Shown here piece after piece: positions 36,001-50,300 of a stretch of 64,000 nucleotides of DNA (the first letter of the stretch is position 1; each line of letters begins with the position of its first letter). Under the pieces are notes generated by a model. The model was not told where the DNA came from. It saw only the letters and a list, made by a program, of their open reading frames with translations, and made no database searches. This DNA is from Echinococcus granulosus (Eukaryota; Platyhelminthes; Cestoda; Cyclophyllidea; Taeniidae). The translations under genes were made by a program, and so were the position numbers. The DNA is taken from positions 428,777 to 492,776 of the forward strand of contig NW_020170433.1 of assembly GCF_000524195.1 (NCBI RefSeq), read 5' to 3'.

Positions 36001-39000
36001 ATAGATGATTGATAAATCGCATATGCATCTGTTCAATTGAAGCTGACCTCATAAACCCGGTCAGGTTGCCAATCCACCTCCAACAACTTCTATTTCAAGG
36101 TGTTTGATGGTTGCTGGACCAAAATTTAGTAAGTCTTTATCGTAAAATGGGCTAGGAAGTGAAACAAAACTCATAAAAGCATCTATTCTCAAATTGGTGT
36201 AAATAAGCCCATGATTTAGCATGCGTATTGCCATGGAATAAGGCCGTGTTCTGCTTCATTTAGTAGCTATTACAAAAAAGTATGCACCTTTAATAGTAAA
36301 CAGGGATCGTACGATTTTATCTTCCGGCAACTCCTGTAAATAAGCACTGCTACTAGGAGATAACTAAAATAAGCAAATTCTCTAAAGGCAGTTCAAGCAT
36401 CTGTACTTAATCCCTCACCGACAACACTGGAGGACTGGAGTCACTGAGGTCTCAAAAAACCATCAAAAGGTTTGCAAACAATGCTTACATCAGGTGCGCA
36501 TTATATTCGCATAAAGGCGCCCTACATAACTTTTTTCGTCGTGCTAAAAATCTTTTTGTTTTTGATACATTTGATTTCGGCAGTTCGACGCAGATGGTTA
36601 TTTGAAAAGAGTTGGAATTGTTATGCAACTAACCGTCTTTTATAGTACACAACAAGGTTAGTGATCGTATTGTTTTTGCTCGTTTGCACTTGTTGTGAGA
36701 TTTTCGTTGACTTCACTTAATCAGTAAATTCCTTAAGATTGCTCTGGTGATTTATCATTTTGAGTGGTGCAGACAGTACCAATCTTGTTCATTTTAGGTT
36801 ATGCTATGCTCATGGAACATTGCAGATGTGACTGATGACTTTTCGGTGGAGGTGATGATTACGCAGTTAATCAACAAATTGTGAAATATAACTATTTAAC
36901 ATCTACATCTTCAGTTTTAAGGATATTTGCATTTAAAAGCGTAGAACCATAGGTTGCCCTAGCTGCCTTTTTGCAAAAATCGCGTTTTATTCACTTGTGT
37001 TAGTGGGACTGGAATGACAAAGATTTCAAGCTTCTATTCCCGCATTTCCTTTCTTCCCTCTCTTAAGGGCAGTAAACTAGTCCGATTAAAATATGCTTAG
37101 AGTAAATCAATGAAACCTCTTGAAGCCTTTTTAAAAGTTCCTTCTGGGCTCAACCCTTAATTTCAAATAGAACGATTAATACTTTGGAAGGTAATACCAA
37201 ATGCAGTTAGTTTTGGTGGAAAGAAATAAATAATCATCAGGCTGTGAGATTTCCAATTGGCACAATGTTAAGTAACTAAACGTCTAAATAGGATAGCAAG
37301 CCGGACTTAATGATAGTCATGGCAAAAGGAGTGATCTGCGGACTTCCAATCTATTTGCTTTTTGGGAAATTCAATCAAACTCTTCATTTCTCATTAAAAC
37401 AAATCTGTCAAATGGTGGCGCTACTGACATTTTGCCCTATGATACTTGGAGGTAAGGTAGCTTAGACATTTCATTTCTAACTGACCAAATAAACATTATA
37501 TGGCGGTGGAAAAGCTTTTGAATGTTATCGAGCCTTTACCCCACTGAGGGAGCATATAACATATTTTTCCCACTTCCTGTTTTGGCAAAGTTAAGGCACT
37601 AAGCTTTGTCTTTCTGTATCAGATTAAAACTTTATGCAGTCTTCAAAGCGTACATCAAAATACATGTTTATTTTTAAATCCGCTAAGATACACTCTTCAA
37701 AAATAATTATGCTTCCGATACTGCTATCTTTATATTTTACTCAATAAACGCTTCTCTAACTGTAAATAAAGCGTTAGCACCTCTTTTATGAGAGCTTGTC
37801 ACTCCGCAAGTTCAATCTCCAAAGTAGGTGCAAACTTTAAATGGTAGCTATAGTTACTAATCGTAATTTATTTTTTTCTTCATAACTACATAAGTTTTAA
37901 TGACCTTTACTGTTAGAAAAAGTCCAAATATTGATAAAAAGCAAGTTTTATTTGAATGTTTTCAAATTTATGGATGCATTGTTAAAATGCGTTTAAAAGG
38001 CCTAAAAGAAATATAAAAAGAATACAGTAAAAGGGCAGCGAGTGCAGTTTCAGACCAGTCGACTTAGCTGGTGATCCGTCTGTTAACTGTAAGCAGTCTC
38101 TGATGTTCATTCTTAATTAAAGCATTCTTTAAGTACTTGATAAATCACTACGATTTTGCTCTAATAAAACTCCTTGACCCCAAAACAAAGTTAAGTTCTC
38201 ATACTGACGGAGCTTTTAGGAAGAGATTCTGGAGTAGAAAAGTACGTAGGCATGCTGATGCTCCAAATTAGAAACAAAAATCCAGATATTTACCTTTAAA
38301 GATCAGCTAATGTTGAGTGGAAGATAATTGAAAGTTTGAGTTTTGGCTTCTTATTTTAAAGGTTGCACCACTAACCCACATTTTGAGTTACCGAAAATGA
38401 TATTTTTATTTATGCTTTCTAAATAATTGGTTTTGACGTTTCGTCAAAAGTAACGAATTGGATATTGTCAGAATTAGAGGTAAACTAAGAAGATTTCCCA
38501 TTTTGGTGAAGTTAAGACGTTCAGCTTTTTCTTCATCTTCAGATTTGTTAGCACTTGTCTTCGCTTCAATGCAGATGTTTTGCACTAAACCCTGCCATTC
38601 TGAAATACTTTGTAACTCTCCATATTATCCCAATTTTTGCAAATTTATTCAGTTTATCGAACGTTCAAAGTCAGAAAAATTTTGAGCTTTGCAATGACTT
38701 ATATTCTTTGGGAGTAAATAAGAGTTCAAGACAGCAAATATCTTTGATACAATTCGTAGAGAACTGAAAACTTAAAAGTGGTTGCATTTAAGTTAATACT
38801 TTTTTGGAATATATAAGGCATCAGAAGTTCTACAAATATAAATTATTGAAGTATGTGCATTAGCCATTGATAAAATACATAATTCTTTATTTCATCTCAC
38901 CGGTAATTCCTATCTTCTCTTGCGCACTCCTAAGTACAGCAAACCAACATGATCAAAGGTGTCCGGAATGACAAGTGCCCTAAAGGTAGCAAAAATTTCA

Positions 39001-40469
39001 TTTTTGTAGTCAAACTTTGATCCCACCATTAATTTTTTAATTCCACCATATTTTTGAAAGATTAGACCTTCAATACATGGAAGAATGAAAGCGTGCTGAT
39101 GATCGTGTCCTCTCACAACAGGTATCTGGTAAACTCAAAAGCAATATATTGATAGGTGAGGAGGAGGAAAAAAAACACACCTGGAGATGAAGAAACCAGA
39201 TGTGACGAGACAATGCATCGTTTAACCTACCCAGGAGGCAAAAACTGCCACATTGTAGAGCTGATTTATTGCGAGTGGCCGTGAAGTTGCCCGACCAGGG
39301 GTTGCCTACTACTGGGTGACTTATTGTCCTTGCTTGTCTTTCAACCGCCGACTAAGTTGACTTACACTTTTTCTATTTACTTTTACAACAGAAAAGGAGC
39401 AAACTTATTTAGGCGAATCTGTGAGTGCGATAAATGAGTTGTTAAGGACTATGTCAAAAAAATTAGAAAAATGGCGTCCCAGTCAACAAGTTCATTTCTC
39501 AATAAATTGTAAACAATGTAGGTTAAAAAGTAAGCTTATATTTTTGTTTAAAATTGGGGAAATGAACTTTCAGATGTTGCGATGCACCAACTTCAATTCG
39601 TCTCCCGCCTAGAAGAAGGCCTTTAGCTGCTCCGCCTTGTTATGCTCTTACACGTATTCATGGCCAAACTTACAAGAATGTGACCGCACTCACTAGTCCC
39701 ACTCTTGTTAGCCAATGGAGGCTTAGAGCTGACTTTGGTGAGAAACCCACCTCTTTTATGCATTTTGACGTCTTCATTATGGAACGGAAAATTATCATCT
39801 TATAAAAAGTGGACATTTTAACAGAAATTGTTCCGTACACTTTGATGAAAACTGAAGTGGAATATTTCCGTATGTGGGAGCAGGCCGCACGGAATTGTAT
39901 CTAAGTTTGTAGTTATGAAATCATATAACAGGAACAACATAGAAGACAGAAGAAGGTGGAATCATCTTGTGCACTTTACAAGCGCATAAAACATCGGTGT
40001 TATAAGCTTCAAAACTTCTACCTGCATCACTTCATCAAAATAACAAAGCTAGTGACACTTTTAGTTCTAGAAAACAGCGATCAACTGGTCCTCGTATTAG
40101 GAGAATACACTAGGTTGTTTAACTTGCAATATACTTGTGAGGCATTACATGGAAAATCTTTCATTTCCTCAATCACAGTTGATAATCTATCTGTAAAAAC
40201 TTTGAAATATGTGGTATTCCTGGGCAAATCCCAATTAAACCGGGTTCCACTATTGGTTTTTTTGGTAATAAAAACTCTACATACATAACACCAACTCTTT
40301 GTGAACTACAAAGTTTTCATATCTGACAGGCACACAGGCTGCCTGTGTCTTGAAGTGAGGTGTGACTTGCCAAACATAAAACGTCTTTAGAACACGCCTA
40401 TGTGATAAGGCAATGCAAATACTCGCAGACTATAATAATTTGATCATTTGTTTAACGATTCACTTTGGT

Positions 40470-40585
40470 TTTGCTCCATGCCAGTGGCCCCTCACCCCTT
40501 CTATTCATCGACACTGTAATTTCTGTCCTAGTATTTTGAGTTCCTTCATCTTCAGGAAAGACTTAGATAGCTACAATTTATCTTT
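40470..40585 (+). repeat. Dispersed repeat pair, copy 2
   Basis: Partner of 25,370-25,510. Shared blocks in order: ccatgc, ctcaccccttct (ctcccaccccttct in copy 1), ctagtatttt, cttcaggaaagact. Diverged, same orientation. Confidence 0.5.
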
Positions 40586-43500
40586 GGGTAGTCTTTGATT
40601 AACCAAGACGATTTCGCATTACGTATAACACCAACTTCCGTTAAGCAGTAGATAAGTAAAGTGATAAATGATGGGCTAAATAGAAGCAATGCCTTGATCA
40701 AGCATTCAGAATAGCTAACGACTTTTTACTCCTACAAGCACAAGTATTAGCAGGGCAGATATTATTTTCTTTATATGGTGGATGTAAATGTATAGCAGGT
40801 TTACATAAAATTGGTGTTGTCTTGATTTTGCATACTGAAGCAATTGCACGGCTCAGTGGAAAACCTAGGGAGCCTCATCTCAAGCCAACTCTCCTATCAG
40901 GGTAGAGTTCCATGTTAAAGTGATGCTTTTTATCATGCCAGGAATAGTCTGACGAACTTTAGACGCGACACTTACGCCTCATCAACTCTAATTTGCGTCA
41001 GTAGCTTTGATCACTTATCTTAGCCGAGGTCACCAAGTATGATCAAAGTAGATTGCAAGAGTGCATAATGAGATTTTATGAAGCCGTTGCAGGCATATTT
41101 ACCTTTTCATGAGAGAAACTCTAAAACAGTCAAGCCATTTGGACAAGATCACAAAGTCGATACGTGAGTTAATGCCAGAGAGCCAAGGATTTTGTTTTAA
41201 AATCAGACATTTCAACTACATTGACTTAAAGTCACATAATATTTGCTCAAAAGTTTTCCAAGTGACTCAAACAGTCAAAATTACAAGTACAACTAATAGT
41301 TAAATTAGTCTAATAAGAAAATGGGGTAGAATGCAGCGAACTGACAGTCAGTCCCTCTGTATGCCTGTGCATGAATCTATTTCTCGATGGGAATGCAAAC
41401 GATTAAAAAAGATCCACAGCACGGAATTATGTGGCTTTCATATTGTAAACTTCTCGAAACAAATCCGATGTCAACTTAAGGAAAGGGTAGTTTTGGAGAA
41501 ATGAACAAAAAAAAAACAACGCCAAATTTGTATTGTGGTCCTATAATTTGCAGCTTTTACAAGTAGAAGTTCGTAACATTTTTGCAGTGCTAATGTCTCG
41601 AGCAGGACCCTACAGTACCTAAATCAAGGCTATCATCATATGGACAAGGGAATTGGGAGAACTCTCCGCTATGTTGGTATTGTAAGGAGATTTTTAATAG
41701 GTCTGTCTGTTTTACTTTGTGGTCCTTCGCAATCTTTACTACAGGATGTAGTTCCACTGGCAGGGTGCTTTGGACTCTTGCGGAATGTTTACCTGTTTGA
41801 GCCTATTCGAGTGGCGTTTGACGTACAGAAGCACTCGAGTGTAGAGAAGGGGGCCAAAAATCCTACCAATTCCCCTTTTTAATCTTGTTAAGATTTTTTT
41901 CCGAAAATAAGCTTAAAAAATTCGATTTTTAGGACAAATTTCCAAATTCATCTACGAATAGGTAAAGTGATAGAGGATATAATTGGGGGGCTTCGAAATA
42001 TCCCAATCTAGCTACTTTACAGTGACCATGGGAAGGCGCTCCAGGAAGAGTAATTTGCCTCGTCTATTAGTTGTCTGAGAACTTGTTGGTTAAGCCTATT
42101 GTGTTGCAGAGTTGATTAAAAAGTTTCATAGGGCATAAAGATGTGAGATTGGCTAACTAGCAGTGCGAAGTCAACACTAGAAAAATTAGGGAAAAATTTT
42201 TTAGCTGGCGCCACTACCTTGGGATTAGTAAATCACCATCTGACCATCTGGTTTAACGAACAAAATACACACAATCACGCAAACAAAACTGCCTTTTAAG
42301 GGAAAAGTTATCATCATCCTCCGCTTTATCCGCTTTCGCCACATGTGGACTAGTTTCAGTGCAGTCGTTCTGCAATTAGTCCTCTTGCTGGAAACTTTCA
42401 CGTTTGACTATCTGTCCTCTCACTTGTGCTGCTCCCTACGATTTTCTGCCCATCTCGGTGCACCAAACTGCCTTTCAGGAAACCAAATCTACCATTATGC
42501 ATGAAGGTAGTACTTAAAAAAAGTCAGTTGCCAAGAATGAACGCAATTATGGCACGAATTAAAATAAATATTATAGAAACTACAGACACTAAAATGACAC
42601 CCATTTAGTATTTTATTAAATATTTTGTTAAACAAAACGAGTGCCAACCTGTTAACCTATCAAATTCCCCATTTAACAAAAGATTGCTAGCGTAGGGAAA
42701 ATTTGTCGTAAACATCACTTGGAGGAAATGCGGAGGATGAGGATGAGGAAGTACCTCTTTTCCATTTCAGTCGAATTATAAATTTCTTGCAAAGTTTGCG
42801 GCGGTATGCATGAGGTCATGCATTGCTATCCTTTGCTGTCATGGAGGAATAAGAATGGGCATTTCACCCGAGTGATTGACTGGTCCTAAATTTCGTAAGT
42901 CATTTTCCCTTCTTTTCTCACCCTCCTACCAACTAGTGAACCGTACCCTTGCCATTTGCAGACGTAGATTACAGTTAACAACTCTCCAGTTTTAAAACCA
43001 AGCCATATGCAAATAAAAGCAAGTTTGACGTAGCGGTAGGTAAACCAACTGCGTGATGATATTATATCAAATGGGAAGGCATTCTGTGGTTTTTCAAGTA
43101 CTTTCATCCCGGAATGTTTTGCAGTTGGCAGCTTGGTACTCTGTCAACCACTAATGGTCAGAAATAATTGCATATATTAAACATTTGAAGAAATAGCTTA
43201 AAAAACAAGGCGAAGCAGGATAAAAGCAAAAGCATCGCTTACTTTTCACAACCAGACACTTCACAAGTTTTAGAAGGTTACTACGTTACTACGTAAAGAA
43301 ATTCTGTGATGGAAATTTTGCATGATAATGCCAAAAGAATGTGCCTGGGGAATTCGCAGACAAATCCGAATGCCCGTAAATGAGTATGGTAGACCAATTT
43401 ATGCTAATGCTGCCACTTCCATGATAACTTGTGGATAAGACGTTCTCCCTCTCAAGAAGTTATTGGGATGTGCTGTTTAGCCTAATGCAAATACACTTGA

Positions 43501-46500
43501 ATGATGCGCCAGTAGACCGGATTGACAGTTTACCCGTGAACGTGACGAGTGCTTGTGAAAGTAGGTGTGCAGCAGGGCGGTTGAAAACCAAGAGAATTCG
43601 CGTAGGTAAATGTAGAGTTGAGGGGATTGTGGCACTATAAGGCTAATGTGAGGGCAAAATCCATTTAATTTGGTCATGATATCACTTGTTGGATTAACTG
43701 GTCTTGTCTGCTTCTTACAAAGAATCTTTCCTTCTTCAACTTAAGGATGTGCAGCTGTGACTTTAGACCAATGTCAAGGAATTCATATTAAGCAAATCCA
43801 TCTACTGTGAATCCTACACAAAGTGGGGCTTACCAGAGACAAAACTAATTTCTCAATACGAGATCCTCTGCGTAAAAATTGCGATGGGCGATAAATGCCA
43901 AATGGACTTGAGGTGGATAAGGTATAAATTAATAGTTTTTTGATTTTACTGTCATTTGTTAATGGATGAGACCCATCTGCTTGGCAACTTCTATGACCGT
44001 CCAAGTTGATTTTTTCATAGGCGAATCGCTATGTCACTCATCGTAAAAGCAACTCAGAATCCATTTGAAGTTAATCTTGAATGGACGTGTAGTTGCCGTT
44101 AGTATTGAAAACAGAGGATTATCTGGATGCAATGCGTCTATCTTTGAGAGAATAATCACCATCGTTAAATTGGTTAGAGAAGTTTAAATTGGACAGGACG
44201 GTTAGCTTCCACATACATCATCCGTCCCAAATGCAGTATTGAAAATGCTGCGAGAAGCTTCCGCATCTTCTAAGCTCTGTTTAAATGACTAACGCAAAGA
44301 AGTCCAAACTACACCCTTTAGGCTTAATCAAGGTTATTTGATGTGAGGGTCATGTTTTTTAAACATATTATCTGCAATAAGGTATTACGACTAAAAATCA
44401 AAATAATGAGAAGGAAGGCTTTGATGATGCGTCTTTAAATTTCTCCGTTTCAGTCAATATCCATCAGACTCATACTACTTCATGCCACACCGTAGTGACA
44501 GAGAAGGTCAAAATGAAAACACGAAATATGTCACATTTCTGCTCAGTCACCTGTGGCATAAAGTTTGCGCGAACATCGGTGGCATAAGTCAGTGAGGATG
44601 AAACCGTAGTTTCAGACACAGGGCCCCCACTTAGCGGACCGAATGGGGCTGGTTTTACTAGCTAATGCTGACGAAATTGGTCTCCTGGAAGCCTTTGAAA
44701 TGGCCGAGTAAAAGCCGAATCCGGGTTAATTACCCCTAGTTCTCGTCCATCCCCGCCCACATTTGATCCTGTGGGTGGCCGCGGAGTGGCGTTGTTTGTT
44801 CTCCACAATTTTTATTACCCAACTGGTCCAAAGTTCACACGCAGTTTGTGTTTGGGGTGGAAAGAGGAGAAAACGCTTTTCACACCTGTGGGCACAAGCA
44901 CAAAGGCGGAGATAAGCGCTATCAGGTCGTACCTAAACATACAAAGGAAACCTCAGCATTTTTTTGTTTCTATTCAGTAAAGTGGCATCACGCTACCTTT
45001 AGCAGTGGATGTCGTCGAATCATCATCCTTTTATTCTCCATATAAACTGGTATTTAACTATCTTCCCTTGTTTCGACCGTTGACGCTTTCGTTTACATAT
45101 TCGTATCCTAATCTTCTCATTTCTGCCTTTCATTTTTCTTCAGTCCGTCAGCTCTCAAGAACTTTGTTGTTGTAACTTTGCTTTTCAAGTTACCGTTTTC
45201 AAAGTTGCTATGCGAATCATTTAAAGAGCTTTGAAGTGTCTCATTCATGAAAAATGTGTGACTTCTCAAAAGGTGTATCACCTCCTCCAACTTTTTAATC
45301 ACGTAATACTTCAGCGCAAATTCACAGAATAAGCAGAATCTACGTGCTTCGAAATAATTTAAATCAGTAAGAGGGGGACTAAATATGCAACTTTAAAAGA
45401 TTTTTTCTGGCTGTATAAGTATCATACGGAGGTTTAATAAATTATGGCATCAGTGAAATTTATATTCATCCAACTTTGAGACACATAACTTACTCACGTA
45501 GTCCGTAGAAATGAAAGAAATTGTGGTAAATTGCACCGCGCGCAACCCAGTAACTGCGGTTGAACTGCTGTGATCAAGAAGTAATATAAAGGCTCACTAA
45601 AACGGATGTCAACATTGGTAGGCAAGATGCATTCTTTGCTGCCTTAAAACATATTCCAAGCTAATTTTTTCATATATCCTTGGTAGAAAATAAGAAATTT
45701 TCCTAAGCTGAAAGTTTTGTGAAAACTAATTACTAAATGGAAGCAGGAAGGGTGTGAGATAATGCAGTAATCACATATGATTTTCATTTATTAGAATTAA
45801 CGCTAAAGAGTGTTTACTTGGTGAGGATAGTTGGTAATATTTGTGGAGGAATATAAGGTACCATCGAGAGGTGTACCGTCCTAAAGAAACACGTTTCAAT
45901 TGCGTCGTGCATATTGTATGCAGGTCAGCTCGGGCAATTTTTGCTTCATTATAACAGACACGACTTGAACCATAGAAAATTAGGATGCTATGATATATTC
46001 CGTCCTTTACGCTCCTTTGATAGCGAGCTTTCAAATTCCAAACTTTTGACCGAGTTAAGAGTACATCTGCGTATTATGATGGTAGAAGAGAGCGCACAGA
46101 CTTTACGCTTCCCTTTCAGCACATGAGTGCAATTTAGTGAAGCAAGAAAAAGAATGCGCATTTTTTGTAAATTTTTGAATACCCATTGTGTTTACTGACC
46201 CGAAAGCCACTTCATTTTATAAAAAATGAAGTGTAAATATTGTCACAATTAATGTCCTTTTTCACTAACCTCAATGGAAAATTCACATAAAGTTTTAGGT
46301 GTTTGCATACAATAATTACCTCCTTCAAGTCAACTAACAGTGTGGATGCATGAAACATTTGTCGATGACTTTGTTGTTAAGTGACTATCCTTATCGACAT
46401 GCAATAAAAAATGATAAGAACTAAAAAGCCACGAAATTTGGGTGGACAGCGCTATTTTCTAATCTTATGCTACGTAAAATTGCATTAAAGTTCTCGCTGT

Positions 46501-47227
46501 TATGCAGTTCTTTATTGCTTTGGAAGTTGTAAATAGGAAATTACTCGGCCTATAATCCATTTGTTTCATAAAAGTCAATTATTAAACCCATATTCCTAAC
46601 ATTTTTGGATTGTATTTGTTCTGACAAAATAATGACAGGGAATTTGGTACTTCGCAAAGCAACGCATTAACATTGATGCAGAAGACAGCCAAAAAATTAG
46701 AGGCTCGATACGAAATCAGAAGCACATCCCTGAAACTATCGACAAAGTATTTTTTAAAGAAGCAGCAATAATAGCCAAGTTCAAAGTGCTCCAGATCGGG
46801 TGTGAGAGAAAATATTTTCCCCCAAGTGAACAGACAGATCAAACATGAAGATGAGGCCCTTTTAAAAGTGAACAAGCAGTTTGCATGGAATTAGCCACAT
46901 AGCAACGAGTGATGTCCATCGATACAATGTGATTTAAAAGTGTTTTACTGGAATTTACGCGATAGGTGGTGAGGAAAATTGCTACCTCTTGTATATCAGT
47001 CAATCAATTAACCCAAAACTAATAAGACCCTCATTAAATCACATTAAGAATGCACCGATAAATGTGAATCAAATGATGTGCATATGAAATTTATCAAAGA
47101 CCACATCTTATACAAATTTATGCAATTTACTTTCACTTAATCTCACATTGGGCATTGTACGGGATGCTGACATTTCGTCCAATCCCCTTTTATGCCCATA
47201 TCTACAGCGCGCAAATCTGCACTTGTG

Positions 47228-47283
47228 ATTGGGTTACGTCTCACCCACACCAAAGTGACCACGGACGCGAGTTCGGTGATTGG
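47228..47283 (+). promoter_or_regulatory. Two inverted CCAAT boxes before MYT1-like ATG
   Basis: ATTGG occurs at 47228-47232 (in GTGATTGGG) and 47279-47283 (in GTGATTGGC), 51 bp apart and about 70-125 bp before the ATG at 47352. The stretch is richer in G+C than its surroundings. A paired CCAAT arrangement fits a core promoter, which would make 47352 the first coding exon; no TATA box is obvious. Confidence 0.35.
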
Positions 47284-47351
47284 CTGGAGACATGAGATAT
47301 CAAAGCAAGAATCAAGCATAGAACAACAGCTTTTCTTCTTCAAGAAGAAAC

Positions 47352-50300
47352 ATGGAGATTCTGGGTTCTGAAAAGTACTACCTCCTTTCCGCCAGCGACA
47401 CGGACCTCTGCTGTAGTCAGCAAGATTTGCAACGACTTCGAGAACGCGTCAATCCCATGCAGTCCTCGATGACGATTGGTCACTTCTACCGATCGGCTTT
47501 TAAAGTGCCTAATAAGCTATCTTTTTCGCCGTCAGGGTACAAACAACAGCAACTCCAGAATGACCTTTTTTGGCCTTCTTCTTCTGAGGATTGGAAGTCT
47601 ACTGCCCCTATGGGTGAGGAGAGGCCCTGCTTTCACGGCTCGCTGAATGATTTACAGGAAGGACCGATTGATTTATCTCTATCAAAGGAGAAAAAAAACA
47701 ATAACTCCTCTAGGTAACCATTCTTGACTTGAGCTTTATGTGACAGTTCCTTTGGTATTTCAATTCAGTACGAAAATACCCCTCACTTCATTTAACCTAC
47801 GTCTGTTCCATTTCATCACAAGAGTGCGAACCCATTTTAAAATGCTATGAACATTCAAAGTCACAAATTAATAGCTCTTGTTTGGTCAGGTAACTTCTAA
47901 TTTTTATGTTTAAAGGAGACCAAAGAACGGATTTTACTCTTATAATGCAGTTTTACCATCAATTGTATGGCGCAAAATTTAAATTAAAATTGTATGAAGC
48001 TTTTCTTGATTAAAGCCTAATTCCATTAATACAGACCGAGTGAAATAAAGGAAATGATTTATAAGATCCTTGTTTGCGTGTGCTTGGTATCTAATTTTTC
48101 ATTTTTAAACTGTGGCAGATAAAAGCTTTAAGCAAAAACACTAATGTCCACCTTTGACTACTTTTTATGTGGGTGGTCTTAACAGTGAGATTTCCTCAAG
48201 GAATTTGTAAACAAGAAATGTTTTGTGATTCAGGAGTAAGGTAAATTATATTTGAGCACTTTTTGCTGTCAATCACTACATTTCTTTAGTGAATGTACAC
48301 ATTTAGGATCAACACTACTGATATTCACTTCATTGTACTCGACTTTCATGCTTAAAACCATCAATCAAGACGGTTTCATTAATCAAGTGATGGAAAAAAA
48401 GCACATAAGTGAGCCATACTGTGACTCTCGCTAACCAGACTTATGATACAAATATTACAAAAGTTTGGAATGAGCTTTTGAAATGTATCAGAGCCAATTT
48501 AGATGAAATGTGTAGCTTAGCCTTGTGTGAATGGTTGAAGGGATCAAGCCACCCTGACGCTAGGAACTTTGGCGATCCACTTCTTTGGGATCGAAATGAC
48601 TGCAAAAAAGAGTAAAGCAGATAACGATGATAAATGACTAGAAGTTTCCACTGAAAAGGATAGATATGTAGGCACTGCTAAATGATTCAATTTAATGCTT
48701 CATATGATCCGCATGTCTCGTATCGGAATCACATAATGTATAAGAATTTTTGAAGGGGCATTTTACGGAAGTACTGAAGTTTTATTTTACAACGGTATTA
48801 CAACTCGGCTGCACCAACTTGATGATTGGCACGAATAAAGTGTAACGTTTTCTGGTAGTTAAATTGTAAATAGTGATGAAGTTTTCATCTTTATTAATAC
48901 AACCATTTATCATTATTCGAGGAGGAAAGTTATACGCTGCGTCACCTCCCCTGCACACACTCTTTACTTTAGATCTCAGTTGAAGTAACCCCACAGCAGC
49001 GATATTTTTAGTCTGTTAGCCACTCCGAATGCGTAAGGATACAAGAGTGGATGCACTGCCGATACCTAAGAAACGCAGATCTTTCTCACATCATCACAAC
49101 GAGGTCTTCACGGATAACTTAATAAACCTGTGTCATCTGGAACAGAATGTAGGAGAGACTGGCACCAAGTAAATGAACAAAGTTTAGCAAACGTAAGAGG
49201 AACGTATTTAACCGAATTCACAGAAATATGATAAGATTTTGGAAAGACGTGAGAACTAAATGCGATATTGTCAATATTTAATTCCCATCATTTCGTATAG
49301 ACATGCCTTGACCTCGGCAGCAAGGTAAGAAGAGCTGAAGTAATTACAAAACAGTCAACGTCTGCGGTTTGTGGAATCATCTACTTGTGAAGCTAGATAA
49401 CTTATGGTAAAAGGTTTGGCCCTGCAGCCATTTCAAACACCTGAGTTGGTAGCGAAAGGAAATAATATTGTTTTACTAACATTTGAACTATAACTTTATC
49501 GAGTGAACATTGAATTGATCTTTTTTTGGGTACCTTTGGGTGAATGAAAGAGCAGCTGATCTACTGAGTCTGAAAATTTCAGCCTCTGCTCCTACCAAGC
49601 CGGAGAGCTGTACCCAGAAGACTTAACAGTACGGACGCCTACCTCGTCTCCCCCCTCTATCTCTGTCTCCTCCGTAGTTGGGCCGTCGAAGATGCCTGTA
49701 ACGGCTAAAGCTCCGTCGGCTAGACGGCCTGGACGGAAGCTGTTACAGTGTCCTGTGCCCGGTTGTGACGGTAGCAGTCATGCTTCGGGCAACTACGCCT
49801 CGCATCGTAGCATCAGTGGTTGTCCAAAAGCGGACAAAGCCATTGTACAGGCCTTCCATGTAGAACAAAAGTAAGGGCCTTAGTGATTTACTTTCCAAAC
49901 TTGGTGATATTAGCGCTCACTGTCTCAAAAATACAGTCTGGCAGGCAAATTCTAGTGTTAGAAAATATCCAATGCTATAAAATAGTCAGGCAAATGTCGC
50001 TGAGCACCTCAAAACCAGTCAGTTGAACTAATTTAGGATTGAAAGAGGTGTATCTAAACTTATCACTAGAAGCAACAAATAATGGCCTAAATTAAGCGGC
50101 TTAGCCATTAAAGCATTCTTCTAAACAGCACTAGTAGAAAAGATCTCACATCTTTTATGCACTAAAATGTTTGTCTGCGGGATTTTCTCCTTAATCTGTG
50201 TGAAACGGTCCATGGGGAAAAGTGGTAATAATATTCTGTTCTGTTTAGCTTATCCATCCAGTTTTGTGTTCGAAGTACTTAAATCACCTAGAGAAAGTCT

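Larger units (their letters stand above)
31260..47200. other. Gene-poor interval (16 kb) upstream of MYT1-like gene
   Basis: No exon could be supported on either strand. Contents noted: nested hairpin at 32,136-32,177, TC microsatellite at 33,029-33,052, repeat copy at 40,470-40,585, and an 11-bp stem at 46,208-46,233. All open frames are under 112 codons and show no known motif. It could hold regulatory DNA or untranslated 5' exons of the transcription factor gene. Confidence 0.55.

Noticed and set aside
39956..40288. 110-codon + strand frame in the gene-poor interval
   Set aside because: No motif and no plausible splice boundaries; the length is within chance for AT-rich DNA of this extent.
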